From Hyphomonadaceae bacterium (GTDB taxonomy: Bacteria; Pseudomonadota; Alphaproteobacteria; Caulobacterales; Aquidulcibacteraceae): 64,000 nt of DNA. The notes under the pieces were generated by a model. The model did no database searches. It was not told the origin of the DNA and saw nothing but the letters and a program-made list of their open reading frames with translations. The position numbers and the translations under genes were made by a program. Location: the NCBI GenBank assembly GCA_023384105.1, contig JAHDXR010000002.1, positions 232,989 to 296,988 on the forward strand, written 5' to 3'. Below, in pieces: positions 39,635-48,423 of this stretch (the first letter of the stretch is position 1; every line of letters starts with the position of its first letter).

Positions 39635-40399
39635 ATGAGCATGACTTCCACTGGCGAGTCGACGCCCGCGATGAGCGTCTTCTGGGACAATGTGAAGACG
39701 ATCCTCTACGCGCTGGCGCTCGCCATGCTGCTGCGCTTCACGATCGCCCAGCCGTTCCGGATTCCGTCGGGCTCGATGCAGCCCACGCTGGCGGTGGGCG
39801 ACTACATCGTCGTGACCAAATGGTCCTACGGCTATGGCCGCTTCTCGTTCGCGCCGCTCGAGGGGCTGCTGCCGCACGGGCGCCTGTTCGGCCGCGAGCC
39901 GGAGCGCGGCGACGTCGTCGTGTTCCGCCCGCCGCCGGAGCCGGATCGCGATTTCATCAAGCGCGTGATCGGCCTGCCGGGCGACCGTATCCAAGTGGTC
40001 AACGGCGTGCTGCACATCAACGGCGTGGCGGTCGAGCGCGAACATCTCGGCGTGACGGACGAGTGCCCGGAACAGACGTTCGCGCGCGGGCCTGTCGACA
40101 CCTACCGCGAGACGCTGCCCAACGGCGTCAGCTACATCACCTGCGACAAAGGCGTCACCGAACTCGACAACACGCGCGTGTTCGAAGTGCCCGAGGGCCA
40201 TTATTTCATGATGGGCGACGACCGGGACAATTCCGCCGACAGCCGCGTGCCGTCCGTGGTCGGCTATGTGCCGTACGACAATCTGGTCGGCCCGGCGCAG
40301 TTCGTGGTGGTTTCGTTCGACCAGACGACTTCGCTGTTCCGCCCCTGGACGCTGTTCACCGGCTTCCGCGGCGACCGTTTCCTGAAGTCGGTTGAGTGA
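39635..40399 (+). CDS. lepB: Signal peptidase I
   Basis: LepB removes signal peptides from exported proteins at the periplasmic face of the inner membrane. The 254-residue protein has one N-terminal membrane helix (about residues 22-38), the nucleophile Ser47 in PSGSMQPTL, the general-base Lys109 in DFIKRVIGLPGD, and the GDDRDNSADSR signature. Only one membrane helix is visible, unlike the two of E. coli. Upstream, 39509-39634 holds no recognised feature. Confidence 0.95.
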   Translation: MSMTSTGESTPAMSVFWDNVKTILYALALAMLLRFTIAQPFRIPSGSMQPTLAVGDYIVVTKWSYGYGRFSFAPLEGLLPHGRLFGREPERGDVVVFRPPPEPDRDFIKRVIGLPGDRIQVVNGVLHINGVAVEREHLGVTDECPEQTFARGPVDTYRETLPNGVSYITCDKGVTELDNTRVFEVPEGHYFMMGDDRDNSADSRVPSVVGYVPYDNLVGPAQFVVVSFDQTTSLFRPWTLFTGFRGDRFLKSVE

Positions 40400-40409
40400 G
40401 CGACGGCCC

Positions 40410-41111
40410 ATGAGCGGGCCGCGCCAGCAAGACGCCAGGCTCTCCGAGCTGGAACGGCGCATCGGCCACGCATTTGCGGATCGCGAATTGCTGCGCGAGG
40501 CGATGACGCATGCAAGCTCGCTCGAGGGAAGCAAGAAGCGCCGTTCGTACGATCGGCTCGAGTTCCTGGGCGACCGCGTGCTCGGGCTGGTCGTCGCCGA
40601 ACGGCTGCTGGAGATGCACGCGGGCGAGTCCGAAGGCGATCTCGCGCCGCGCTACAACGCGTTGGTCAATCGCCACGCCTGCGCCCGCGCCGCGCGCGCG
40701 GCCGACCTGGGCGACGCCGTGATCCTCTCCCCTTCCGAGGAAGCGAGCGGCGGGCGCGGCAAGGAGGCGATTCTCGCCGACGTCTGCGAGGCGCTGATCG
40801 CCGCGCTCTATCTCGATAGCGGCATGGAGACGGCGCGGGCCTTCGTGCACCGGTTCTGGGGCGATGCGTTCGAGACCGGCGAGACCGCGCCGCGCGATGC
40901 GAAAACCGCGCTGCAGGAATGGGCGGCGGCGAAGAAACGTGGTTTGAGTTACGTCGTGATTGAACAGACCGGTCCCGAACATGCGCCGCGCTTCGTGGTG
41001 GAGGCGCGCGTCGACGGCTTCGCCGCCACCCGCGGCGAAGGCGGCTCCAAGCGCGACGCCCAGCGTGCGGCGGCGGTCGCATTCCTGAAAGCGCAGGGCG
41101 TCCATGGCTGA
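40410..41111 (+). CDS. rnc: Ribonuclease III
   Basis: RNase III cleaves double-stranded RNA and processes rRNA precursors. The 233-residue protein has the catalytic signature DRLEFLGDRVLGL (about residues 49-61), EAILADVCEALIAALYLD with the second acidic pair, and a C-terminal double-stranded RNA-binding domain (about 160-230). ATG 40410 is chosen; a TTG 18 bases upstream overlapping the lepB stop is possible. The gene overlaps era by eight bases. Confidence 0.95.
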   Translation: MSGPRQQDARLSELERRIGHAFADRELLREAMTHASSLEGSKKRRSYDRLEFLGDRVLGLVVAERLLEMHAGESEGDLAPRYNALVNRHACARAARAADLGDAVILSPSEEASGGRGKEAILADVCEALIAALYLDSGMETARAFVHRFWGDAFETGETAPRDAKTALQEWAAAKKRGLSYVVIEQTGPEHAPRFVVEARVDGFAATRGEGGSKRDAQRAAAVAFLKAQGVHG

Positions 41112-42033
41112 GCGGCGCTGCGCCGTCGTCGCCGTGCTCGGCGCGCCGAACGCGGGCAAGTCGACGCTGGTGAACACCCTCGTCGGCGCCAAGGTCGCGG
41201 CGGTGACGCAGAAGGTGCAGACGACGCGCACGACGGTGCGCGGCATCGTCGTGCACGGCGATACGCAGCTGGTGCTGATCGACACGCCGGGCGTGTTCGC
41301 GCCGAAGCGCAGGCTCGACCGCGCCATGGTGGCGGCGGCCTGGAGCGCGCTCGAAGGCGCTGACGCGGTCCTGCACGTGGTCGACGCCGCCGCGCACGCG
41401 AGCGGCAAGCGCGCCGGCGCCGATGCGCGCTCGGTGGACGATAGCGCCGCCATCGCCGCCAAGCTGAAAGAGAACGAGATCGCCTCGATCCTGGTGTTGA
41501 ACAAGGTCGACGCCGTGCCGCGCCCGGCCTTGCTGTCGCTGACGGCGAAGCTGGTGGAGGAAGGCCTCTATACGGACGTGTTCATGGTCTCGGCCAAGAC
41601 CGGCGACGGCGTCGGCGACGTCGCCAAGACGCTGGTGGAGCGCGCGCCGGAGGGGCCGTGGCTCTTCCCCGAAGACCAGATCATGGACGCGCCCGCGCGC
41701 GTGCTCGCGGCGGAGATTACCCGCGAACAGGCGATGCTGCGCCTGCATGACGAGATTCCGTACGACCTGATGGTCGAAACGGAGAGCTGGGAAGAGAAGA
41801 AGGACGGCTCGGCGCGGATCGAGCAGACCGTCTATGTCGCGCGCGAAAGCCAGCGCAAGATCGCCATCGGCGCGGGCGGGCAGACAGTCAAGATCATCGG
41901 CGAGCAGGCGCGCAAGGAGATGGAAGCGGCGTTCGACCGGCGCATCCACCTCTTCCTTCATGTGAAAGTGCGCGAAGGCTGGAGCGAGGAGCGCGCGCTG
42001 TATCAGCGGCTCGGACTCGATTACGAGGCCTGA
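41104..42033 (+). CDS. era: GTPase Era
   Basis: Era is an essential GTPase that helps 30S ribosome maturation by binding the 3' end of 16S rRNA. The 309-residue protein has P-loop GAPNAGKST, the switch TTRTTVRG, DTPGV, NKVD, and SAKTGDG for guanine recognition. The C-terminal KH domain contains ESQRKIAIGAGGQTVKIIGEQAR. A charged insertion (AHASGKRAGADARS, about residues 98-111) lengthens the G domain. It overlaps rnc, another rRNA-processing gene. Confidence 0.96.
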   Translation: MAERRCAVVAVLGAPNAGKSTLVNTLVGAKVAAVTQKVQTTRTTVRGIVVHGDTQLVLIDTPGVFAPKRRLDRAMVAAAWSALEGADAVLHVVDAAAHASGKRAGADARSVDDSAAIAAKLKENEIASILVLNKVDAVPRPALLSLTAKLVEEGLYTDVFMVSAKTGDGVGDVAKTLVERAPEGPWLFPEDQIMDAPARVLAAEITREQAMLRLHDEIPYDLMVETESWEEKKDGSARIEQTVYVARESQRKIAIGAGGQTVKIIGEQARKEMEAAFDRRIHLFLHVKVREGWSEERALYQRLGLDYEA

Positions 42034-42036
42034 TCG

Positions 42037-42765
42037 GTGGAGTGGGTCGATAACGCGATTGTCCTGGGCGCGCGTCATTTCGGCGAGGGCAAGCTCGTCG
42101 CGGAAGTGTTCGCGCGCGAGCATGGACGCTTCGGCGGCGTCGTGCATGCGGGGCGGAAGTCGCAGCCGATTTTGCAGTCGGGCAATGTGGTGCACGCAGG
42201 ATGGAAGGCGCGGCTTTCGGAACAGCTGGGGTTCTACAGCCCGCTCGAACTGGTCGAGCCGCACGCGACGCGCCTGCTCGACGACGCCATCGCGCTGGCG
42301 GGTTTGTCGTCAGCGGTTGCGCTGATCCGCGGCTCGACGCCGGAGCGGCAGGCCTATCCCCGGCTTTACGATGCGCTGATCGTGCTGATCGAGGCGATGC
42401 CGCATACGGATATATGGCCGGCGCTCTACACGCGCTTCGAACTCGGCCTGCTCTCGGCCTTGGGCTACGGGCTCGACCTCACGCGCTGTGCTGTGACGGG
42501 CGAGACGGAGGGGCTCGCCTGGGTCAGTCCGCGCACCGGCCGCGCGGCGACGGCGGAAGCCGGCGCGCCGCACGCGGACGTTCTCCTCAGGCTTCCGCCG
42601 TTCCTGGTCGATCCGGAGGCGGAATTACAGTCGGGCGATGTGGCCGATGCATTTGCATTGGCCGGGCATTTCCTGGAGCGGCGCGTGTTCGAACACCGCG
42701 GCGAAGGCATGCCCGACCAGCGCCGGCGGCTGATCGAGCGGTTGGGTTTTGCGGGACGACTCTGA
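42037..42765 (+). CDS. recO: DNA repair protein RecO
   Basis: RecO helps load RecA onto SSB-coated DNA in the RecFOR pathway. The 242-residue protein begins with the OB-fold (NAIVLGARHFGEGKLVAEVFAREHGRFGGVVHAG, about residues 6-39). A helical region follows, with LLSALGYGLDLTRCAVTGET, where some RecO proteins have a four-Cys zinc site that is incomplete here. The start is a GTG three bases after era. A family B repeat follows the stop. Confidence 0.9.
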   Translation: MEWVDNAIVLGARHFGEGKLVAEVFAREHGRFGGVVHAGRKSQPILQSGNVVHAGWKARLSEQLGFYSPLELVEPHATRLLDDAIALAGLSSAVALIRGSTPERQAYPRLYDALIVLIEAMPHTDIWPALYTRFELGLLSALGYGLDLTRCAVTGETEGLAWVSPRTGRAATAEAGAPHADVLLRLPPFLVDPEAELQSGDVADAFALAGHFLERRVFEHRGEGMPDQRRRLIERLGFAGRL

Positions 42766-42785
42766 TTTAAGAGCCGCGACCTAAC

Positions 42786-42902
42786 TCCTCCCCCGCCTGC
42801 GGGGGAGGTCGCGAGCGAAGCGAGCGGGAGGGGGACGTCGGCCAGCGCCGGCGCACCGCCCCCTCAGTCCGCTTCGCGGACAGCTCCCCGGCGCGGGGGA
42901 GC
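42786..42902. repeat. Family B composite repeat between recO and parC
   Basis: It opens with the hairpin CTCCCCCGCCTGCGGGGGAG, continues with GCGAGCGAAGCGAGCG and GCGCCGGCGC palindromes and the pair GTCCGCTTCGCGGAC, and ends with CTCCCCGGCGCGGGGGAG. The motif order is the same, in the opposite orientation, as in the uvrA copy. It stops just before the parC leader. Confidence 0.8.
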
Positions 42903-42917
42903 ATGAAGGAGCCAAGA

Positions 42918-45158
42918 ATGGCTGACGACATCACCCGTTCGCCGGAAGAAGGCGGGCGCATTGTGGAGGAGCCGATCGGCGAGGCGCTGGCCAAGCGCTA
43001 TCTCGCCTACGCGCTCTCCACCATCACGAGCCGGGCGCTGCCGGACGTGCGCGACGGCTTGAAGCCGGTGCACCGGCGCGTGCTCTACGCGATGAAGCGG
43101 CTGAATCTCACCGCCGACGCCGCGTTCCGCAAGAGCGCGAAGGTCGTCGGCGACGTGATGGGCGACTATCACCCGCACGGCGACCAGGCGATCTACGACG
43201 CGATGGTGCGCCTCGCGCAGGACTTCAACTCGCGCTACCCGCTGATCGACGGCCAAGGCAATTTCGGCAATATCGACGGCGATAGTCCCGCCGCCATGCG
43301 CTACACCGAAAGCCGCCTCACCAAGGCGGCGGAGGCGCTGCTCGAAGGCATCGACGAAGACGCGGTCGATTTCCGCCCGAGCTACGACGGGTCGAAGGAA
43401 GAGCCGGCAGTGCTGCCGGCGGCGTTTCCGAACCTCCTGGCGAACGGCGCCAGCGGCATCGCCGTCGGCATGGCGACCAGCATTCCGCCGCACAATCTGG
43501 CCGAGCTGATCGACGGCTGCCTGCTGCTGATCGACAACGCGAAGGCGACGACCGACGATCTGCTGAAGCTCATTCCGGGGCCCGACTTTCCGACCGGCGG
43601 CATCGTCGTCGAGCCGCCGGAGAGCATCCGCGAAGCCTATGAGACGGGCCGCGGCGGTTTCCGCGTGCGCGCGCGCTGGCAGACGGAGGATCTGGGCCGC
43701 GGCATGTGGCGCATCGTCGTCACCGAGATTCCGCACCTGGTGCAGAAGTCGAAGCTGATCGAGGCGCTGGCGGCCGTCATCGAGAACAAGAAAGCGCCGC
43801 TGCTGGGCGACGTGCGCGACGAAAGCGCCGAGGAAGTGCGCATCGTGCTCGAACCGAAGTCGCGCACGGTGGAGCCGGACATCCTGATGGAGAGCCTGTT
43901 CAAGCTCACCGCGCTCGAGAGCCGGATTTCGCTCAACATGAACGTGCTCGACGCCTCCGGCGCGCCGCGGGTGATGAGTTTGAAGGAGGTGCTGCGCGCC
44001 TTCCTCGACCACCGCCGCGACGTGCTGCAGCGGCGCACCGCGCACCGGCTGGAGAAGATCGCCGCGCGCCTCGACGTGCTGGCGGGCCTGCTGGTCGTCT
44101 ATCTGAACCTGGACGAGGTGATCCGCATCATCCGCACCGAGGACGATCCGAAAGCCAAGCTGATCCAGCGCTTCAAGCTGAACGAAACCCAGGCCGACGC
44201 CATCCTCAACACGCGCCTGCGCCAATTGCGCAAGCTGGAGGAGATGGAAATCCGCCGCGAGGACGCGGCGCTGCGCGAGGAGCAGCAGGACCTGCAGGGC
44301 CTGCTCGAAGATGCGCGCAAGCAATGGCGGCGGATCGCGGGCGAACTCAAGGAAACCAGAAAGCTGTTCGGACCCGGCACGCCGTTCGGCAAGCGCCGCA
44401 CCGAGCTGGGCGAAGCGGCGGCGGCCGCGGCGGAGATCGACGTCGAGGCCTTCATCGTGCGCGAGCCGGTGACGGTGGTGCTCTCCGAGAAGGGCTGGAT
44501 CCGCGCGCTCAAGGGGCACGGCGATCTGTCGAACCTGCAGTTCAAGGAAGGCGACCACGCCCAGCACATCGTCCGCTGCGAGACCACGGATAAGCTGTTG
44601 GCGTTCGCCTCAGACGGCCGCGCCTTCACGCTCGACGCGCACAAGCTGCCGGGCGGGCGCGGCCATGGCGAACCGATCCGGCTCCACGTCGAACTCGGCG
44701 ACATCGACGAGGTGGTGGCGCTGTTCAAGTACGAGCCGGGCGCCAAGCGCGTCGTGGCGAGCCACGAGGGTTACGGCTTCATCGTCGGCGAGGACGAGAT
44801 GCTGGCGACCAAGCGCTCCGGCAAGCAGATCCTCAACGGGCGCGCCATGCAGGCGGCGAAGGTCGAAGGCGACCAGGTCGCGGTGATCGGCGAGCGCAAG
44901 AAGCTGCTGATCTTCCCGCTCAGCGAACTGCCGGAGATGGCGCGCGGCAAGGGTGTGAAGCTGCAGAGCTATCACGACCGCGGCCTCGCCGACGCGAAGG
45001 TGTTCGACAAGGCCGAGGGCCTCACCTGGGAGGACAGCGCAGGCCGCGTCCGCGCCGTGCCGGAATGGAAGGACCACCGCGGCAAGCGCGGCTCCGCCGG
45101 CAAGGTCGCGCCCAGGGGCTTCTCGCGCTCGGGGCGGTTCTCCGACGTGATCGGCTGA
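42918..45158 (+). CDS. parC: DNA topoisomerase IV subunit A
   Basis: ParC decatenates daughter chromosomes together with ParE. The 746-residue protein has the breakage-reunion domain with the catalytic Tyr in MRYTESRL and a short C-terminal domain without the GyrA box QRRGGRGR, which separates it from the gyrA at 17 kb. The quinolone pocket reads [14 protein letters not shown] 42918 follows AAGGAGCC; an ATG five codons earlier overlaps this ribosome-binding site and is less likely. Confidence 0.96.
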   Translation: MADDITRSPEEGGRIVEEPIGEALAKRYLAYALSTITSRALPDVRDGLKPVHRRVLYAMKRLNLTADAAFRKSAKVVGDVMGDYHPHGDQAIYDAMVRLAQDFNSRYPLIDGQGNFGNIDGDSPAAMRYTESRLTKAAEALLEGIDEDAVDFRPSYDGSKEEPAVLPAAFPNLLANGASGIAVGMATSIPPHNLAELIDGCLLLIDNAKATTDDLLKLIPGPDFPTGGIVVEPPESIREAYETGRGGFRVRARWQTEDLGRGMWRIVVTEIPHLVQKSKLIEALAAVIENKKAPLLGDVRDESAEEVRIVLEPKSRTVEPDILMESLFKLTALESRISLNMNVLDASGAPRVMSLKEVLRAFLDHRRDVLQRRTAHRLEKIAARLDVLAGLLVVYLNLDEVIRIIRTEDDPKAKLIQRFKLNETQADAILNTRLRQLRKLEEMEIRREDAALREEQQDLQGLLEDARKQWRRIAGELKETRKLFGPGTPFGKRRTELGEAAAAAAEIDVEAFIVREPVTVVLSEKGWIRALKGHGDLSNLQFKEGDHAQHIVRCETTDKLLAFASDGRAFTLDAHKLPGGRGHGEPIRLHVELGDIDEVVALFKYEPGAKRVVASHEGYGFIVGEDEMLATKRSGKQILNGRAMQAAKVEGDQVAVIGERKKLLIFPLSELPEMARGKGVKLQSYHDRGLADAKVFDKAEGLTWEDSAGRVRAVPEWKDHRGKRGSAGKVAPRGFSRSGRFSDVIG

Positions 45159-45227
45159 GCCGGTTCTTCGATAGCGCTTGGTGACAAGTTTCGCTAAAGA
45201 GAGGGGAACCCTACGGAAGGACATTCC

Positions 45228-45803
45228 ATGACGCTGATCGTTATCCTGATCGTCATCGTCGTTCTCGCGGTGCTGGTGATCGGCATCTATAACCGGCTGG
45301 TCGCGCTCCGGCAAAACTGCAACCAGGCCTTCGCCGACGTCGACGTGCAGCTGAAGCAGCGCCATGACCTGATCCCCAATCTAGTCGAGACCGTCAAAGG
45401 CTACGCCGCCCACGAAAAAGGCACGCTGGAGGCGGTGATCCAGGCGCGCAACGCGGCGGTCAGCGCCGAGCGCACGGGCGACGCGAAAGCGATGGGCGCC
45501 GCCGAAGGCGTGCTGGGCGCGGCGCTCGGGCGCCTGATCGCGCTGGCGGAGGCCTATCCGGACCTCAAGGCCAACACCAACTTCCAGCAGCTGCAGGCCG
45601 AACTTTCGGACATCGAAAACAAGCTCGCCGCCGCGCGCCGCTTCTTCAACAACGCGGTCGGCGAATACAACACCGCGCGCGAGCAGTTCCCGGCCGTGCT
45701 GTTCGCCGGCATGTTCGGTTTCGGCCCGCGCGACTTCTTCGATGTCGGCGAAGACAGCCGCGCCGCCATGGACGCTGCGCCGCCGCAGGTGAAGTTCAGC
45801 TAA
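45228..45803 (+). CDS. lemA: LemA family protein
   Basis: The 191-residue protein starts with one membrane helix (about residues 2-20) followed by IYNRLVALRQNCNQAFADVDVQLKQRHDLIPNLVETVKGYAAHE, the LemA signature. The rest is a helical bundle facing outward, with FQQLQAELSDIENKLAAARRFFNNAVGEYN. LemA proteins are poorly understood. They often pair with an M48 protease, as here, and are linked to envelope stress. The ATG follows GGAAGGACATTCC. Confidence 0.92.
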   Translation: MTLIVILIVIVVLAVLVIGIYNRLVALRQNCNQAFADVDVQLKQRHDLIPNLVETVKGYAAHEKGTLEAVIQARNAAVSAERTGDAKAMGAAEGVLGAALGRLIALAEAYPDLKANTNFQQLQAELSDIENKLAAARRFFNNAVGEYNTAREQFPAVLFAGMFGFGPRDFFDVGEDSRAAMDAAPPQVKFS

Positions 45804-45815
45804 GGCGACGCGCCG

Positions 45816-46850
45816 ATGGGCGCTTACGGCCTGCAGACGCACATCTGGAACAACAACTGGAAGACCGTGCTGCTGATGGCCGGTTTTCCGGTTCTGCTGG
45901 TGCTGCTGCTCTATGCGCTGTTTCTGCTGTTCGCCGGCTTTTCGGGGCAGAGCGTCGGTCCCGATCCGGTGGCGGGCTATTTCATCTGGGCGGGCGAGGC
46001 GCTGGCGCAGGCCTGGCCGTTTGCGGTCGCCGGCGCGATCCTGTGGTTCGGCGTCGCCTACGTCTTCTATCAGAACATCATCGATGCGGCGACCGGGGCG
46101 CGGAAGGTCGAGCGCCGCCAGGAGCCCAAGCTCTACAATCTGCTTGAGAACCTCTGCATTTCACGCGGCGTCACTATGCCGGCGCTCCGCATCATGGAGA
46201 CGGACGGGCTGAATGCGTTCGCGACCGGCCTGCACAAGGGCCAGTACTCGATTACAGTGACGCGCGGGCTGCTGAATGCGCTCAACGACGACGAGCTGGA
46301 AGCGGTGCTCGCGCACGAGCTGACGCATATTCGCAACGCCGACGTGCGCCTGCTGGTGATCTCCGTGATCTTCGTGGGCATTTTCAGCTTCGTCGGCGAG
46401 CTTGCCTTCCGCAGCTTGCGCTTCGGGTCGGTTGGCGGCGGCTCGTCGTCCCGCCGTTCCTCGAGCCGCGACAGCGGCGGCGGCGCGCTGATCGCGATCC
46501 TGGCGGCGCTGGTGATCATCGCCATCGCCTACGCGCTGGCGATCGTGATCCGCTTCGCGCTCTCGCGGAAGCGCGAGTACCTGGCGGATGCAGGCGCGGT
46601 CGAACTCACCAAGAATCCGGACGCGATGATCTCGGCGCTGCAGAAGATTTCCGGCAACGCCGCGGTGAACGCGCCCTCCGAAGTGCGCGAGATGTTCATC
46701 GAGAATCCGCACTCGGACTTCATGAGCGTCTTCGCCACGCATCCGCCGATCGAGAAGCGCATCGCCGCGCTGGTGAAGTTCGCCGGCGGACGCGCCGCCG
46801 CGCCAGCCGCGCCGGCGGCGGCGCCCGCCAAAGCCGGGCCGTGGGGCTGA
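45816..46850 (+). CDS. M48-family (HtpX-like) membrane zinc metalloprotease
   Basis: The 344-residue protein has N-terminal membrane helices (about residues 18-45 and 65-85), the zinc motif HELTHIRNADVR (about residues 167-178), and two further helices. A Ser-rich loop (GGGSSSRRSSSRDSGGG) separates them. A later SRKREYLADAGAVELTKNPDAMISALQKI supplies the third zinc ligand Glu. Such proteases degrade misfolded membrane proteins. It is 12 bases downstream of lemA and is probably co-expressed. The C-terminus is a run of Ala and Pro. Confidence 0.9.
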   Translation: MGAYGLQTHIWNNNWKTVLLMAGFPVLLVLLLYALFLLFAGFSGQSVGPDPVAGYFIWAGEALAQAWPFAVAGAILWFGVAYVFYQNIIDAATGARKVERRQEPKLYNLLENLCISRGVTMPALRIMETDGLNAFATGLHKGQYSITVTRGLLNALNDDELEAVLAHELTHIRNADVRLLVISVIFVGIFSFVGELAFRSLRFGSVGGGSSSRRSSSRDSGGGALIAILAALVIIAIAYALAIVIRFALSRKREYLADAGAVELTKNPDAMISALQKISGNAAVNAPSEVREMFIENPHSDFMSVFATHPPIEKRIAALVKFAGGRAAAPAAPAAAPAKAGPWG

Positions 46851-46883
46851 AAAAAAAGAGGGCGCGACCCGAAAGCCGCGCCC
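46851..46883 (-). terminator. Intrinsic terminator of the padR-pspC operon
   Basis: Read on the minus strand, a stem GGGCGCG/CGCGCCC (46877-46883 and 46860-46866) with a 10-base loop is followed by TCTTTTTTT (46859-46851). It lies just past the PspC gene stop and abuts the M48 gene stop. It could act in both directions, but the T tract is only correct for the minus strand. Confidence 0.8.
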
Positions 46884-46907
46884 AGGCTATGGAGCCGATC
46901 GGGACCG

Positions 46908-48020
46908 TCAGTCGGTCCAATGGGTGATGAAGTCGCGGACGACGATGTAGCTCTGTTCCATCAGCAGCCGCGCTTCCGGCAGATAGACCCACGCAAACCA
47001 CGCCGCGACGGCGACCAGAACCAGCATCACCAGATCGTCGGCGCCGTCCCAGGCGCGTCGGCCGCTGAGCGTCGCGTACGAGGTTCGGCGCAGCGCGGCG
47101 AAGGGCGCCGAGACCGCCGCGTAGATGATGCAGATGATCACCAAGACGAGCCAGTTGGGGATGCCGGCCGGCGCTTCCCAGCCGAAGATGTCGCCATTGA
47201 TCAGGAACGTGAACAGCACGACCAGGAAGGCGATCAGAAGCGCCGCCGTGACCACGCTGAACACGAGCGCGAACAGGCCCGCGAACATGCGCTCGATGTA
47301 GCCGACCGGCTTGGCCGGCGCCGCCGCGCCGACGGGGCCGTCCCACGAACCGAAGCCGGCGGACCAGGCCCGTTGCTGCCGGCGCCATTCCCTGCGCCAC
47401 GCGCGCTGCTCGCGCCGCCAGCTCTTGGCGCTGTCGTCGGCGAACCGGCCGTATTCGCGCTTGGCGCGATCGATGATCTCCTGAGCGTTGAACGGCACGC
47501 CGTGCGCGGCGGCCCATTCCTCGCTGGTGTGCGCGGACGGCACCGCGAACATCAGGATGATGTAGAGCACGATGCCGAAGCCGGAGGTGAACACCGCAGC
47601 GAGGATGAACAGCACGCGGATCAGGTTCGGATCGAGATCGAAATAGGCGCCGATGCCGGAGCAGACGCCGGCGATCACGGCGCGGTCCTTGACCCGATAG
47701 AGCCGCTTCTGCGGGCCGTAGGATGCGCCGGCCGCGCTCTCCGCGCGCGGCGCTTCGCCGTCGCCTGCGCCTTCGACCGGGCCCATCTCCTCCAGGATGC
47801 GGCTCATCTCGCCTTGCGAAACGACGCTCTTGCCGGGCGAGAGATAGCCGCCGCACTTGTCGGCGATGGCCTGTTCGAGGTCGCGGACGATCTCCGCCCG
47901 GTCGGGGTTGTCGGCGAGCGCGGTCTGGGCGCGGTCCATGTAGGCGCGCAGCGCGTCGTAGGCCGGTTCTTCCAGCTGATACGGGTTGCCGTTCAGGTTG
48001 ATGGTGACGACGCGTTCCAT
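46908..48020 (-). CDS. PspC-domain membrane protein
   Basis: The 370-residue protein has an N-terminal cytoplasmic region (MERVVTINLNGNPYQLEEPAYDALRAYMDRAQ), then a PspC domain (KRLYRVKDRAVIAGVCSGIGAYFDLDPNLIRVLFILAAVF, about residues 105-145) with a membrane helix pair. A Trp/Arg-rich helix follows (SWRREQRAWRREWRRQQRAW), then three or four more membrane helices. PspC domains sense or respond to membrane stress. It lies two bases downstream of padR, so it is probably repressed by PadR until an envelope signal arrives. Confidence 0.88.
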   Translation of the reverse strand: MERVVTINLNGNPYQLEEPAYDALRAYMDRAQTALADNPDRAEIVRDLEQAIADKCGGYLSPGKSVVSQGEMSRILEEMGPVEGAGDGEAPRAESAAGASYGPQKRLYRVKDRAVIAGVCSGIGAYFDLDPNLIRVLFILAAVFTSGFGIVLYIILMFAVPSAHTSEEWAAAHGVPFNAQEIIDRAKREYGRFADDSAKSWRREQRAWRREWRRQQRAWSAGFGSWDGPVGAAAPAKPVGYIERMFAGLFALVFSVVTAALLIAFLVVLFTFLINGDIFGWEAPAGIPNWLVLVIICIIYAAVSAPFAALRRTSYATLSGRRAWDGADDLVMLVLVAVAAWFAWVYLPEARLLMEQSYIVVRDFITHWTD

Positions 48021-48022
48021 GT

Positions 48023-48349
48023 CTAGCGCCCCAGGTTTTCCAGAGTGGTGTTGAGATGGCGCCAGTAGGCGCCGAGTTCTTCGAGCCGCGCCGCGCCCTT
48101 GGCGGTCAGCTGATAGTATTTCCGCGGCGGGCCCTGGCCGCTCTCGACCCACTGGTAATCGACCAGCTCCTCGCGCCGCAGCTTGGAGAGCAGGGGATAG
48201 AGGGTGCCCTCCTGGGTGGCGAACGGTGTCGGCGCCAGCGTCGCCAGGATGTCGCCGACATACACCGTGCGCCCCGACACGATGGTCAGGATCGCGAACT
48301 CCAAAAGCCCCTTGCGGAGCCCGGCAAACTGTTCGTCAGGGTTTGTCAT
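48023..48349 (-). CDS. PadR family transcriptional regulator
   Basis: The 108-residue protein is a small winged-helix PadR regulator: ILTIVSGRTVYVGDILATLA, EGTLYPLLSKLRREELVDYQWVESGQGPPRKYYQLTAKG and a C-terminal dimerisation helix. TLYPLL and the GPPRKYY wing are diagnostic. PadR proteins usually repress their own operon, here the PspC gene. A perfect 7-base inverted repeat five bases upstream of the start is the likely operator. Effector unknown. Confidence 0.92.
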   Translation of the reverse strand: MTNPDEQFAGLRKGLLEFAILTIVSGRTVYVGDILATLAPTPFATQEGTLYPLLSKLRREELVDYQWVESGQGPPRKYYQLTAKGAARLEELGAYWRHLNTTLENLGR

Positions 48350-48353
48350 AAGC

Positions 48354-48373
48354 TACCTTGTTTATTCAAGGTA
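48354..48373 (-). promoter_or_regulatory. Inverted repeat, probable PadR operator
   Basis: TACCTTG (48354-48360) and CAAGGTA (48367-48373) are exact inverted copies separated by six bases. It lies just upstream of the padR start, downstream of a possible -35 (TTGACT, minus strand, 48391-48396). Its position and symmetry fit autoregulation. Confidence 0.55.
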
Positions 48374-48423
48374 CATAGACGTATGCAGGAAGTCAACTCC
48401 GACAAGGGGCGTGGAGTTCGAGC

